Below are positions 51,342 through 63,193 of a stretch of 64,000 nt of DNA, one piece after another; within the stretch, counting starts at the first letter, position 1; each line of letters opens with the position of its first letter. The DNA is from Actinernus sp. WN-2022. Its lineage: Eukaryota > Cnidaria > Anthozoa > Actiniaria > Actinernidae. Under the pieces are notes generated by a model. It saw only the letters and a program-made list of their open reading frames with translations, had not been told where the DNA came from and did no database searches. The stretch spans positions 141,085,745-141,149,744 of the forward strand of contig JAOWCC010001589.1 in NCBI GenBank assembly GCA_030867875.1. The letters are read 5' to 3'. The position numbers were made by a program, and so were the translations under genes.

Positions 51342-54301
51342 TTTGAAGAAGTACGTACGGTAATCAACAGATCCTGAATACCTTAATTTGTTTATTTCAA
51401 ATTAAATTGGATTGCAGGAAAGGACACTGGTTGGCACGGCCCCTTTAATGAGCCAGCGATCTAGTTTTCATAGTTGCACAGTGCTCTCCCCTCTTAGTTA
51501 CTGTTACTTCGTCCCACAAGCTTGGCCTCGAAGAAATTATGTAGACCCGAAGAAATGCAAAACAGACACAGCGAAGAAACGCCGAGTTCGCTGATAGTCT
51601 TCGTAACATTCAGAATGATTTATCGATTTCCTATCTTTCGCTGAATTTCTTAAGTTTTAGCGAAGTTCTCAAATTTTTGTTTTCATCTCATCTAACGAGC
51701 TCGTGGGACAAGATGGCGGCCGTATTTTCCCGGGGGAACATTGCTGTGTCCTGATTGGTCTAAAGTGTTTTTAATTGACAGGTGTAGAACTATGAATACT
51801 AAACACCTAGAAAAGGCACTTATCATGTCGTCAATTTTAACATAATATATTTTCCTCTCCATTCTGTGTCATTCTATTTTTATTATGTACACGTTTTACA
51901 GAATATGTATGAAACTTACAGTAATTATCAATTTGCAAGAAATTGCTAAGAAATGATTGTAATATGTCGTGTTACAATGTAATCGTGATATTCGTAATAT
52001 GTCGTTCCAATATTTATTTAGAAAGCAACGTCGCATTACGCGACAATAAGAGTATCATCCCGCGCTGACACGCAGTATGAAGAGCCGCAATGCATATTTA
52101 AAAGTCAAAGGCCAGGAGAAGGGAGTTTAACTCAAATATCTTGAAGTTAACATCCTTCCTAAGAGCCGGTAAAATGAGCCCCAAAACACGAATTTAAGCT
52201 AGGTCGGATTGTTCAGTTTAAAGTCTATATGTACATTTGTCACGCAGTTAGTATTTTTATCACGTTACGTAACAATGAAAAACGGTAAATATAACCATTA
52301 CTTTATATAGCGCAAACTCTATATGGACTGCTGTTGTGCGCAATATGTGCTACCGTACAGTTTACAATCATGAGTGATTGTTAGTACCTCAGAATACCAG
52401 GCTGTTTTTGGGAGACAATCCCCTACTCTTTCTCGAAATAACACAAACAGGTTCTTCTACATCCCCCTGGTACAGATTAGAAGAGGAAGGAGTCAAGGCC
52501 AACGCTTATACCTTATACATGGTACGTCACTGCCCAAGGACGCGGCAAGGGTTCAAACCTCCGACTTCTCGCACTCTAGGTGGTTACAACCTATATTTTT
52601 ACTATTTTATTGTAATATGTTAATCAATTGTAGACGACAGTCGTCAAGTACTAGTGTCTCAAAAATGTACAGCCGTTGGAACTAACTTGCGAACTGTGTT
52701 TTAAGTTTACACTTTTGCCTATGCAACTGATTTTGAGTATTTCAATAAGCTTTTATGATTAAGTGAGCCGAGTTTTGGACATTGTGAATCATTAGGAACA
52801 TTCATAAATTAGTTTTATATTCTAAGTTATGCTTTTTACCAAAAGTGGAGAGATTAATTAAATAAACAACGATAGGTTTGTGGCCATTTCAAGAGGGTCT
52901 GGTTGGGTTAACTATGTGCTGCTAATGACAGGAAGCGCTCAACAGACAGTCTCGACAGATAACATTTAAACCAGTTTAGGGCAGTTCCTCTTATTCCATA
53001 ATTGTTCAATTTATCTAAAAGATTCAATTTACCTAGAAGTTTGACTTGTTTCTGGTATTGTAACCATGACTGACAACTTTACCTAGAAAGGATATGGATG
53101 GGGTTAACTGAGAAAAATGGCCGGCCCACATTTGACCTCATCCAAAACCGTCTTTCAAGAACAGGCAGTAACTGGCTAGTTTGTATACCTATAATTCAAC
53201 TTTCAGAGATTGGTACAATTGTCAATTTTATCGAAACTGTAAAAAGGTGCAGCCTAATTTGGGAAAAATTCACAACAATTAAAGGAGTTAGCTCTTTAAA
53301 TGTTACCCAACCTGAAAATAAAGAAGGCAAAAAGTTTGTGAAAAGTATTTAGAGAACAACTGGAAGAAGGAGGCTATAAAAACCTGTCTAGAAGACGAAG
53401 ATACTGTGTCGTACTCCTCTGATCTAAGAGTATTCATCCAAGAACACGTGAAGGACTTTAAACACGAAGCCACGCCATAAAATGGTCCGTTCCGGCAGGC
53501 GCTTGTCACCTTCAATTGTCACTCGGCCTTTGTCAAGTGGTCATAGAACATGTGATAAAAAAAGCTCTCTGAATTTCTAACGAGACCTGAAACAACCATG
53601 GGGCTGATCAAAGCTAATCCACAGATCGAATTGGAATTTAGCATGTTGGGTTTTGCGGTGATGCTCCACTTGAGCGATCTTCGACTTTTTTATCGCGCGA
53701 AATTAAAATCAAACACTTAAATGTTTAATGTCTAAAATAACACTAGAGTTTGTAAACGATTCTAAATCGCATACAGGCATAACTGAGCAACTATAGCTTC
53801 CTGTTGTTTCCTTTTTTTTGGCTTATTTTAATTTCAGCGGCAACAATTTAGTGTTCTAACAAGAGAAAACTGCCTGCGCACGTCTTTATTGTTCTCAATT
53901 AGAATTCCAATTTTTGAATCCCAAAGGTAGAAAAAGGGGAGGAGCATTCCCTTCTACAGTGCGGGCTTTTAAAAACATTCCATACATCGAGATCAAGCTT
54001 CATTACAGTTACGAAAGGTCCCAAATCAGTCCAGGTATTTTTAAGACCTTGAGTGCTGTTCCAACCAGGAATATCGACCCCACGACCTCCTCCGCTGAGC
54101 CGTAACGGGAAGACAGTGAAGGACATGAAGCCATGATGTTTATAGCAATATATTTCCACTTACAGTTATTCTAGAACAGTACAACTCTAATTCATTAATG
54201 TCACCAAGCATCGGGATTCAGATTGGTACGTGAGAGATTCCCCCAATGTCCTAAATGGAATTTAATGTAGAGTTTAGTCTGCGCAGAAGTTTTTCGGTCG
54301 T
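51342..54301. other. Intergenic stretch, nothing firmly recognised
   Basis: No supported gene. The plus-strand open frame 53098-53352 (84 codons, no domain recognised) and two overlapping frames at 52374-52685 are probably fortuitous. A box B-like GGGTTCAAACC at about 52549 is isolated. Confidence 0.4.
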
Positions 54302-54753
54302 TCACTTTTTCCGTAGGCAGCATAGATCCGACAGGTAGCACAAGAGGTTTAACGCGCTCTTTCGCAGTCGTTGGTCCAGAATTGTATAGACTATGGGGCT
54401 GAGCGGCGCGTTACAGTACCCCAGCCACTTAGCAGCCAGTGCTGTAGTCAGATCAGTCGCCATACCACGAATAAATGCATAACAAATGCTAATCACGAAG
54501 AAGGGTAACCAACATATTAGGAAGGTTCCAGTCACTATTGCCATCGTTCTGCATCCTTTCAAGTTCCGTCTTAGACCATTCTCCCATTCCAGAGAGCTGA
54601 TATGCTGTACGTTTTCAGACTTGCAGCAGTATAGAAGCACGCGAGGGTTAGATCGTCTATAGGACTTGGCAATGAGTAGCATTTTACCGTAAGCAAATCC
54701 AAGAACGGCGAAAGGGAGAGCAAAACCAAATACGACCACAAACATGGAATACC
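54302..54753 (-). CDS. GPCR exon 2: TM5 to C-terminus
   Basis: Completes Gly176, encodes 177-325 and a stop. Acceptor (minus strand) TTACTTCATAG|GGTATTCC. TM5 VVFGFALPFAVLGFAYG, Arg/Lys-rich third loop, TM6 AIVTGTFLICWLPFFVISI, TM7 WLGYCNAPLSPIVYTILD, and a short tail with Cys-Cys (LCCLRKK) that could be palmitoylated. Confidence 0.87.
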
Positions 54754-55454
54754 CTATGAAGTAAATTGGATAAAATGTTGATCAGTGGAATTGAAACACG
54801 AGGTTTGCAATACATTTGTTTTGCTTGTCCAGTTCTTCAGGCCCGAGGTCTTCGAAGACAGGTTAGTGTTAATCCTGGTTTAAATGTAAATCGAAGATTT
54901 TGGTTCTCTTGGAAAAGGTGTGTTTCCTTATTCTAGGAATACAAGTAGAAGGGTACTACTTATCCCTTATTAAACAATACGATTTTAATCCCAAATAACT
55001 ACTGAGTCCACGAGTTACCAAATGGAACTAAAGATTACCCTTAATACTGGAATAGCTTCTGTCAGGCTTTGAGGAACTGGATCCATGAGACAGTAGAGAC
55101 GGTTCAGAAAGTGACGTCTAGTTTCATCTATATCAATATCCTAGTTATTGGCCGCCATTTTGAAAGGTGACCGAGCCTGTAGTGACATCGATGTTGGAGT
55201 TGAGACAGCTTAGTTAGATATTTGTATATAGTTAGCTTGATAACGCTATCCATATATTCATAGAAAGAGGTTTTGTATCAGTGCAGGGTGAACTCCACCC
55301 TCCATGCGAGGCTAAGGCGTGGATACGTTTCAAGAACTACGAATTGGACTATCAACAGGCAATGTCAGCGATCTTTAGCATCACTTTTAAAATTTATAAA
55401 TCCTATATTTAAGCCAGTGGAAATATAAAAATACCGGTCCAGTTTTGTTCAAGC

Positions 55455-55485
<31 letters not shown>

Positions 55486-56110
55486 CTGAAGTGATACTGC
55501 AGAAATCATATGCTTAGGATGACAAGAATGGAAAATAAACAGATTACCATTACGATTTTGTTAAACCGTATTTAAAGTGTTTACCGTGTACTTCCGACCA
55601 GTGAATAAGTTTCAGCGAAGCGACCCCTGTGGCATAGATCCATATGGCGCTCAGCGTCGCCATACATCTCCTCGTTGTAAGAATTGTCTTGTAGTCCAGC
55701 GGCTTTATTACCGTCAGCCAGCGAACCACGCTGATTGCCGTAAGGGTCAGAATCGAGGCAATGCCACTCAAAATGTCAGTCACAACAAGAAAATCCATGA
55801 GGGATTTTCCAAGTATCTTTATAATGTGTTCCACGTGTTGCTCGTTGATTTGGATAAGCATCCACCATGGCATGCTAAAGACGGCGACAAGCATGTTCGC
55901 AACACATAGGTTTATGATAAAAACCTTTGTTCCTTTTATGGAGTGCTTTCCCTTGATTAATGCTGAGCAAACGAATGAATTGACCAGCAAGGTAAGCAGC
56001 ATTAGAACGGTCGTGAGCACGATTACTAGAACACGCTTTGTCCGACTGCCATGAAACACTGTCAGACTAATAGTAGATTCGTTGATTGAGGCATTGTTAG
56101 AGCGATTCAT
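54302..56110 (-). CDS. Class A GPCR with non-canonical switch motifs, two exons (locus span)
   Basis: Exon 1 (56110-55585) and exon 2 (54753-54302) join in phase 1 to give 325 aa with seven predicted helices. Rhodopsin-family marks: N44 (1.50) in LLVNSFV, P189 in TM5, CWLP at 256-259 in TM6, Pro-x-x-Tyr in TM7. Departures: the TM2 Asp (2.50) reads Asn72 (NLCVANMLV), DRY reads V129-R130-W131, NPxxY reads SPIVY (294-298), and no Cys is seen at the top of TM3 or in a very short second extracellular loop. A missing TM3-ECL2 disulfide and short loop recall melanocortin/S1P/cannabinoid-type receptors. Ligand unknown. Plasma-membrane receptor by family. Confidence 0.88.
55461..55485. repeat. (TA)n microsatellite in the GPCR intron
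   Basis: About 25 bp TA run in the 831-bp intron 54754-55584. Confidence 0.85.
55585..56110 (-). CDS. GPCR exon 1: N-terminus to TM4
   Basis: Residues 1-175 and the first base of codon 176. Starts MNRSNNASINESTISLTVFH; N-x-S/T sites NRS, NAS and NES suit an extracellular N-terminus. TM1 27-51, TM2 62-86, TM3 98-126, TM4 about 150-168. Donor (minus strand) CACG|GTAAAC. Without splicing the frame would end 11 codons later in TKS-stop. Confidence 0.87.
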
Positions 56111-56190
56111 GTCTTCCTATCTTCTCTCTTGATTACACACCTGAAGAAATAGTTTTAGATGTGTTAGTAATGACATAAAAATATGTTTAA

Positions 56191-56360
56191 GAAATAGATG
56201 TCATTTCGCCGTCTAGCTGTGTTCTTATAGATGCATAGATGACGTAAACATGTGACGAGAACATTGAGAACTAAGCCAGGAGAGGAAGTCGAGCCGTTGT
56301 GACGTCATCTGTGCATCTATCAGTAAGAGGAAAACCCAACACCAAAACGACATCTATTTC
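56191..56360. repeat. 170-bp inverted-repeat element upstream of the GPCR, with a CRE
   Basis: Ends GAAATAGATGTC are inverted copies. TAGATGCATAGATGACGT pairs with GACGTCATCTGTGCATCTA. It includes TGACGTCA at 56300-56307, about 190 bp upstream of the GPCR start codon, so it could supply promoter elements. Confidence 0.6.
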
Positions 56361-56399
56361 ATAGTTTATACTATATATACATCGCCAACTATTCCGGTC

Positions 56400-58130
56400 A
56401 TGACGAGTCTGCGGTACGACAGCGGTTTCTACCATAAATGACTAATGTATGGAACGACTTCAGAATTTCGCAAATACAAGCGAACATAATAAATATTCTC
56501 ATCTTGCCGGACGAGCATTCCATTATACAAGCCAAACTCATTTGATTGTTGCAAAAATTTGCATCAAATGATTGTGTTAAACTTTTTCTTTCTACTTTGC
56601 TCTACTACGAAGAAAGTCGCCACTCAATCCTTCTTCTGGACGAGCAAAAACACGCTAAACCCAAAGTTGACAAGTTCATATCTCTATACCAATGTCGATT
56701 ACTCAATTTGCCGGACCGGAATCACATAGTAGACCTGGTTCTCGTTCGTAATCCAAACTTATACACTCAGAACATTAAGATTTCCTTTTCTTGTTCTCCC
56801 GTAAAATCGATACAAACAAAATCCAACACGATGCTCCATCCTTTGTAGTCGTTTCCGGTTCGTGTATCGATGAGAATCTCAGGCTTATTTTACCCAGAAA
56901 AATCGCTCAAGGTTCACATATTTGGTATCAAACTTTACACCGAAAATTCAGCTATCCAAGCATGCAGTTAATTGTGGGATAGCTGTAAAAACGGTATATT
57001 TTGTAAGCAGTTAAACCTGTGAACATTTCATTTCCGGTAAAATTTTCGCGCTAAAAACAAAATATAAACCATGATTCACATCTCACTCAGGAGTGTAAAA
57101 TCGCTATTTTTCCAAAGGTCCGACGTTCTTAATATTTAAAACTTTGAAAAATTTAAGTATCACATGAGTATTGACATTGCCAAAAGCCTCCGGTATGTGA
57201 AAAATAAGTGTATTCACAGGGAAAACCGCTGACGTACCACTGAAGCTATATACATAAATTGCTTTGTTTACGAAACGAAGCCGTCGAAAAGTGTTTCAAG
57301 GACAGACAGACAAAATAGTTGATACAAAGACCGGTCTTCCTCGGAGAATCTAGACCATTTTACCTGTTTTAACAAGTCAAATTAATACTTCAATGGCTCA
57401 AACTAGCTAAATGCAGTTGGTAATGCATGTTGAGTTTTGATAAAAGTGTTTAAAATGTACCTTTAGTTTTCAGTCAGATTCAATTTTCAATCACATAGCG
57501 GCGGCGACGCTTAGCTGACTTTGGAGAACTAGTAGTCGGCAATGACATCTCTCTGTGTATTGCCAAGAGTATTTTTGTTATTTTGTTGATCTATAAATTC
57601 ATCTAAAGAGCAGTCACAAGAAACAAAGCGAGAAGAGCCTTCACAAACTTCAGCCATTTTTCAAAAGCAATCCGAGAAGCCATTTGAGTGCCATTCACAT
57701 GCACACACGAATCTCGTTGGTTGAGTCGCTATTTTCTTGTTGCTGATTGGTTATATTTTTCAAATGTGAAAAAGCTATACGCGATGGTGATTGGACATAT
57801 CACTATATTTCACATGTGAAAATATAAGATATCGATTTTTACGCACGGGAATGAAATTCTCGTGATATGTATAATAAGTATGTATACCGTATGTATACTG
57901 TATATATACTATATGTATACTTACATGTATAAAAATAGATTCAATAGTACGTACGCGCGCTAAAAACGGTCATTCGAACCCGCCATTAAGTTATGGAAAT
58001 ACTTAAGTATAGTGATAACTCGGTACCCGTGGTATAGATAATCCCTTTTACCAATGCTTATCTGCATCTTGTGTTCCGTAGAAATGTGACCTGGAACGTT
58101 TTCAAGATAGAGATATTGACTGTTTTGCTT
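56400..58130. other. Intergenic stretch, one unrecognised open frame
   Basis: Plus-strand frame 56546-56848 (100 codons) contains LLNLPDRNHIVDLVLVRNPN, faintly like the end of a LINE endonuclease domain; too weak to call. 57870-57935 is rich in GTATGTATAC / GTATAC palindromes. Nothing else supported. Confidence 0.35.
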
Positions 58131-58139
58131 AACCCTTTG

Positions 58140-59125
58140 GCAACGGACCTTGCAAATATCGGTCCTATGTGACCGATAACTGGAAATATTATTGCATCAC
58201 ATCTAGACATGCTGGAAAGACGATGTTGCGATAGTATTTGAAGGGATGAATGACTTCAAAGTTAGAGCTATAACAGGGATCGCTTGGCTCTTCCACTTTG
58301 GAGAAAAGCTCATTTGTTTTGAGGATCGTATTTCGTTTCTTCGATTTTACGAATTTTGAGGAGCTGAAAATCGGCTAAAGAAATCCTTCCCATTCGCACT
58401 TGAAATCAAAAGCAAACACAAAATCAGCACTCAGGCGTTACAGTACCTTCTTTAATCTTTCCAACCAGAAGGTTTGTTTGCATAAAACGCACCAAACGAC
58501 TGTGAACCACGCCGATGTTTACACTGCATTTCACTCGACCACATTTACCGGCCTGCTCCCACCTCCAATTGCATGCTGGGTAATCAACAAAAATTCACAA
58601 TGGGTCCCCCCCTCTTGGACTCCGGTAGGTCTTTTATCCCTCCGGTAGGTCTTTTACCCCTACAACCAAGAGCAGTGATTTGGACTCAAGCCGTTGCTTT
58701 AAAGTGACAAAAACACATCCTAATAGGTTGAGCAGGGGCAAAAGACTGCCTGTGTCTGAAAGCAGAAACACAACGGAGAAACCCTGTGAAATCCCCTCAC
58801 AAGGCCTACTAAAAGCAAACCAAGTACTTTTCAGCCGTCCTCAGACTTAATGATGTCCTCAAGCACTCTTACAGTGGCATTTTTCTCCAAAATTAGAGCA
58901 CATTTCATTGGAAACCCTACAGAAGTTGCAATACCTACCGTCGACGAGTACGTAGAATTCTCCCGAATGGCATTGTGGGGAACGTTTGAGCCCTTGGCTT
59001 AACAAGTCAGCAGTATTTAATTACCCCGAGCTAGCAAAACTGGAACTGAGGAGGAAGGGTTTAGTTAGCACTCAGGATTTCACCAATTGAGCTCAAATAC
59101 GGTCCGTCGTCAAAGAGTTAATTTA
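58140..59125. repeat. Dispersed repeat family, copy 2
   Basis: Collinear with 12880-13945 over most of its length, with many substitutions. Contains two adjacent CTCCGGTAGGTCTTTTA-type words (58621-58660) not in copy 1. Class unknown. Confidence 0.75.
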
Positions 59126-59359
59126 GGAGTCCGCTTGCTGCGCGTATGAGACTCCAAAGAGAGAGAGATCGATCTTCACGACCGGATCAATTCTAAATGC
59201 TTGAATGGCTAATTAGATTGTTATGAAAATGTCTCTGGCAAGGTATAGTTGATCAAAGGCGTTGCAATCTAAATTTTGAGTTCAGTCTTTCCTCGTCGTT
59301 TTCATGTATATAGCCATGCAGGCATGTTTTATCCGCGATTGCTCCTGTGTATATCAAGT

Positions 59360-59478
59360 TGTGGTGTTTTAAGTTATTTATTAAAGGAAATCTTACATGC
59401 AAACCGCCACCGAACGTGCCCGATCCTATATGCGGGACCTAAGTACTCACAATGACATTCCAAATAAGGCTAGCAACA
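59360..59478 (-). repeat. 3' LTR (119 bp)
   Basis: Begins TGTTGCTAGCC and ends CACCACA on the element strand (TG...CA). Matches 63058-63193 except five substitutions and a 17-bp deletion. Confidence 0.85.
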
Positions 59479-59494
59479 CTACATCCCTCCCTTC
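59479..59494 (-). other. Polypurine tract of the LTR element
   Basis: GAAGGGAGGGATGTAG on the element strand, directly before the 3' LTR. Expected site for plus-strand DNA priming. Confidence 0.7.
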
Positions 59495-59664
59495 TTAGAA
59501 ATAAAATTACATACAAACTAAATGTAGTAAAACTGCTGAATGTCTATCAAAACGATGGTCAAATATCTAGTGTTCTGAATCTCCAAGGTTGCCTACTTTA
59601 AGCGTTTACTCAACGTGTGATACATAACTCTGTTATATCACGTTTACTACTCTACAGTTCACAG

Positions 59665-60715
59665 CTACAGTTCAAAGTCTTTGAACCTTTCTGGACGTGA
59701 CCTCACTCTCTCTGGGTATCGTCTCTCTGGGATGTCCGTCACTGGACTCTGTTCATCAGGACTTTGTTCGTCAGGACTTTGTTCATCTTCACCTTCCTCC
59801 AGCTCTGAACCTTCCTCTTTGCTCACTGCGCTTTTGAAAAATGAAGAGTTTCTTATGATCTCAGTGTTGTCTTCTTTCTTTGCCGTCACCATTGTTCCTT
59901 TTTTGTTCACAACAATGCATCGCTCTGTGTGATAGGGTGTTTCGCTCTTCCTCTTAGAATAGTCGCGTTTAACGAGTACCGTATCACCTTCTTGGATTAT
60001 TGATGGCTTCACATAAGCTTTGTTATCCGCATAAGCCTTCATCTTAGCCTTTGCCTTACGGTCTCGATCTTCCATTTCTGGTTCTTGCTGAGGTGTCTTT
60101 ACTTCTGGGAGCTTAGTCTTGAGTGCTCGACCAAATAACGCAGTTGCAGGAGGAACTCCGGTGGTAGTGTGTGGAGTAGCTCGATAGTTCCTAAAAAATC
60201 TATGCATCTCCTGTTTCCAATTCTTATGTTCAACCTTTGCTGTCTTGACCACTTTCTTTACTGTTCGCACACATCTTTCAACCTCGCCATTGGCTCTAGG
60301 CCATCTTGGAGTTATCTTCCGATGCTTGAAACCAAGATCTTGCGCAAATGGGGGACCATTGTCTGTCTTAACCACATCTGGTATCCCAAATTCAGAGAAA
60401 CCTTTGTCTAGCCTTGGTAGTACGGTATTTGCCGATGTTGATTTAACAGTGTCCACTATTGGATATCTGGAGTAATCATCCGTAATTATTAAGAGATATT
60501 CACTGTTCGGAAGCTCGGCGAAGTCCATGCTGACTTCCTTCCATAGGGATGTTGGCAGGGGAGACATCTTGAGTGGTTCTCGTTTGCTTTCAGGAGTAGT
60601 GATCAGACACGCACCACACGATTTTACTTCTTTGTGTACCATGCTGTCTATACCTGGGAACCAGACTTTTTCTCGCAACAGTGCTTTGGTCTTAACGAGG
60701 CCTTGGTGTCCTTCG
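59665..60715 (-). CDS. Retrotransposon integrase frame
   Basis: The frame to the stop at 59665 holds a zinc-binding HHCC module (HEGHQG upstream at about 60718-60700, then CGAC), the catalytic core with Asp in MDFAELP, Asp in TDNGPPF and Glu in NGEVERCV, a PTTTGVPP-like loop (HTTTGVPPATALFG) and a basic/acidic tail. The tail has three tandem DEQSP units. No chromodomain seen. It is out of frame with the RNase H reading frame at about 60710, so pol is broken here unless the ribosome shifts. Confidence 0.9.
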
Positions 60716-61645
60716 TGAGCTAATTTTCTTTCTCTGAAGACTCTTCGGGATTATGATGCGGTTCCCTCTCAGGAGTAGTGTTCCTTGTGCATCAACCGTT
60801 ACTTCATCTCGAACGCGTTCAAAGGACTTGAATGTGTCTTTGTTGACAGCCGAGTCATCCAAAGCTGCATACCACTTGTCTGTCTGCACCGCCTTGATGA
60901 CTGCTTGAAGAGTTCTATCTTCTCTTGTCGCCTGTTTGATCTCGTCAACCGTCATTGCCTTTGGAGTCGCGTTGATCGTTATGAAGTTGACATACTCCTC
61001 CGCAATGCGCTCTTCACGACTGGTACTCCTCGTCTGTTTAACTGGATGACGGGACATGTAGTCTGCAGGGTTGTTGTCACCTCGCCTGTACTCAACTGTC
61101 GCATCATACGGTTGTAACCGCAATGACCAGCGTTCAAGCCTAGGTGTGGGCTTCGACTTCGGGTTTCCGTAGATTGCTACTAGAGGCTTGTGGTCTGTGT
61201 AGATATTAACGGGATGTCCATATATGTAGATGTGGAGGTGCTCGCACGCCCATACAACCGCCAGCGCCTCTCTCTCGGTTTGTGAGTACCGCTGCTCTAC
61301 TGGACTTAGCGCTCTACTTGCGTACGCTACAACGTGTCGTTCATCCGCGTTGTCGTTATCTCGTTGCGCGAGGATTGCTGCCAGTCCGACTGGGCTCGCA
61401 TCTACTGATATCTCCGTCCTCTTGGTTTTGTCGAAGTAAGCCATCACAGGCGCTGTCACTAGATTCTCTCGTAGCGTTGCCATAGCTGCTTCATGCGGAG
61501 TCGACCATTCCCATACACCGAGTTCTTCGTCTTTCTTGAGTTGCTCTTTTAGCTTGCTTCTAATGTGGAAAGGAACTCTTCGGTGTGGCTGGGCTACCGG
61601 CTGGACAGTGTTGTCAATGTGGAGTTTTACTTGAAAATCTTTCAA
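60692..61645 (-). pseudogene. Pol frame: RT N-terminus fused in frame to RNase H
   Basis: Residues 1-44 (counted from position 61645) are the RT lead-in (QPVAQPHRRVPFHIRSKLKE, KKDEELGV). At about 61513 the frame jumps directly to WEWSTPHEAAMATLRENLV, which normally follows the RT thumb. All RT catalytic motifs, including the YxDD box, are absent. RNase H is kept: VDASPVGLAAILAQ, YSQTEREALAVVWACEHL, YTDHKPL, and the linker CxxHP-like segment. The deletion preserved the frame. Confidence 0.9.
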
Positions 61646-62933
61646 TTTTCCCAGCCCTTGAATAAATCTGTATATTCTTCCACGAGTTGTTCTGCTCTCG
61701 TTCCCTGGAGCTTGGTGTTTGTCACACGCTGTACTTTTTGTAGCAACTCCAATTCTTGTGACGTCTTCCAGCTTAGTAGTGATCCTCCAAAACCCTCAAC
61801 TACGTAAAATACGTCTTCCACAATTTTTGACGTTGACTCAAGAGTGGTGTGCAATTTCCCTAGCACTTGGAGTGGATCACTGGACTTGTACGGGTAGATT
61901 TTTACTTTAGTCTTCTGAAGTTCTTTCTCGTCCAGGACGTTGATACTAGCACCTGAATCAGCCATGATCGTGATTGGAGTGCCATGAACGACAACTTCGA
62001 ATAACGGTTGTGGTTCTGGCAGTGTCTGTGCTGATGGAAAACAATACGCTTCTTCGTCTGAGCTGGAACTTTCGTTGACCATTTTGTTTATGTTCGGCTT
62101 GTGTTGTTTTTCTTGATTTTTCTTGTGCGTATCTTTAGATCTGCACACGGCTTCAAAATGGTTTAATTTGCCACAGCTTCTACATGACTTCTGATACGCT
62201 GGACATGTGGTTTTCCCGCCCGGATGTGGGTATTCTTTTCCACAGTTTCTGCAAACACCATTATCTGTGTTGCGTGACTTCCGGCTTGTCCCAGTTACGC
62301 GCGATTTCCTGTCACGTGACCGTCCGCCATCTTGCTTTTGGGCTGCATGGTTTCTGTCAGGATTTCTTCCAAGTTTGTTTACTGGATGCTTTTCCTCGAT
62401 GCTAGCCGCCGGGGATTTGGATATTTCCATGGCTTTTCCGGCTTCCAACAGCTGACCTAAGGTGAGACTTGGTTTTTCGAGTGCTTTCAAGCGAAGCTTG
62501 TGAGATGTGCAGTTTTGAACGATCTGTGTTTTAATCTCTCGATCTGTGTCTACGAATTCGCATGTGGTCGCGATTCGTCTCAATCTTGTATGAAACGCTG
62601 AAATGCTTTCTTGGCTTTCTTGCTTGGCCTGTCGAAACATGTATATCTTATATTCTCTGTTTCTCTTCGGCGTGAAGTAGTTGGTGAGTGCTTGACTTGC
62701 TTTTTCTAGCTGGTTTTCTTCTTCTCCTGCTTCTGTGTTGGGCAGTGTGTCGAAGATTTCACTCACACTTTCACCGGCGTAATGTAGTAAAAGAGCTCTT
62801 TGCCTTTTGGTATCTTCTATTCCCATCGCTAGTATGAGATTCTGAAAACAGGCTAGCCATTTCTTCCATCGGACTCCTACGGCGCCTTGTTCTGAATGCA
62901 CTTCGAATTTGGAAACTGCGGTAGAGTTGCCAT
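61642..62933 (-). CDS. Gag-protease frame (5' end frameshifted)
   Basis: Contains the gag capsid-like region (RWKKWLACFQNLILAMGI, LLLHYAGESVSEIFDTL, FRQAKQESQESISAFHTRLR), two Cys knuckles (CRNCGKEYPH and CRSCGKLNHFEAVC) and an aspartic protease with active site MADSGASINVLD. It ends in a stop at 61642, where pol resumes in another frame. The natural ATG appears to be at 62933-62931 but is out of frame with the rest by one base near 62905; the main frame has no ATG upstream of that point. Confidence 0.88.
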
Positions 62934-63038
62934 GCTTCTTGTATTCCTGCTTTAGATCCTTAACAAACTTCCTCGCTGACTTAATTCAGTACTTCTTTTA
63001 CCGAAAAATATGTTAAGGCTTACTTGTGGAGTGCTGAG

Positions 63039-63056
63039 ATCCCATCCTCGTCGCCA
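63039..63056 (-). other. Primer-binding site, tRNA-Ser(GCU)-like
   Basis: Element strand TGGCGACGAGGATGGGAT, one base inside the 5' LTR. It is complementary to the 3' end of animal tRNA-Ser(GCU) including CCA (tRNA sequence recalled, not searched). Confidence 0.75.
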
Positions 63057-63057
63057 A

Positions 63058-63193
63058 TGTGGTGTTTTAAGATATTTATTAAAGGCAATCGTACATGCAA
63101 ACCGCCACCGAACGTGCCCGTACTAATCCTACATCCGATCGTATATCCGGGACCTAAGTACTCACAATGACATTCCAAATAAGGCTAGCAACA
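63058..63193 (-). repeat. 5' LTR (136 bp)
   Basis: TG...CA ends as in the 3' LTR. Unusually short for a Ty3/gypsy element. Carries a 17-bp segment absent from the other LTR. Confidence 0.85.

Larger units (their letters stand above)
59360..63193 (-). mobile_element. Ty3/gypsy LTR retrotransposon with deleted RT core
   Basis: Order on the minus strand: 5' LTR (63193-63058), tRNA primer site (63056-63039), gag-protease, remnant RT plus RNase H, integrase, polypurine tract (59494-59479), 3' LTR (59478-59360). Length 3,834 bp; about 0.7 kb of RT is missing. The LTRs differ by five substitutions and a 17-bp indel, and no target duplication is visible (CAAGT on the left, CGCTG on the right). Frames shift between gag-pro and pol and between RNase H and integrase. 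The domain order (RNase H before integrase) is Ty3/gypsy; the CCHC knuckle style suggests a Mag-like lineage (inference). Confidence 0.92.

Noticed and set aside
53098..53352. 84-codon plus-strand frame as a gene
   Set aside because: No domain recognised, no supporting exons; left unassigned.
56546..56848. 100-codon plus-strand frame as a gene
   Set aside because: Only a faint LINE endonuclease-like stretch; no upstream or downstream LINE sequence to support it.
61635..61665. Programmed -1 frameshift between gag-pro and pol
   Set aside because: A GGGAAAA heptamer is nearby but is not in the X-XXY-YYZ register of the gag frame. The other pol break and the faulty gag start favour random decay.
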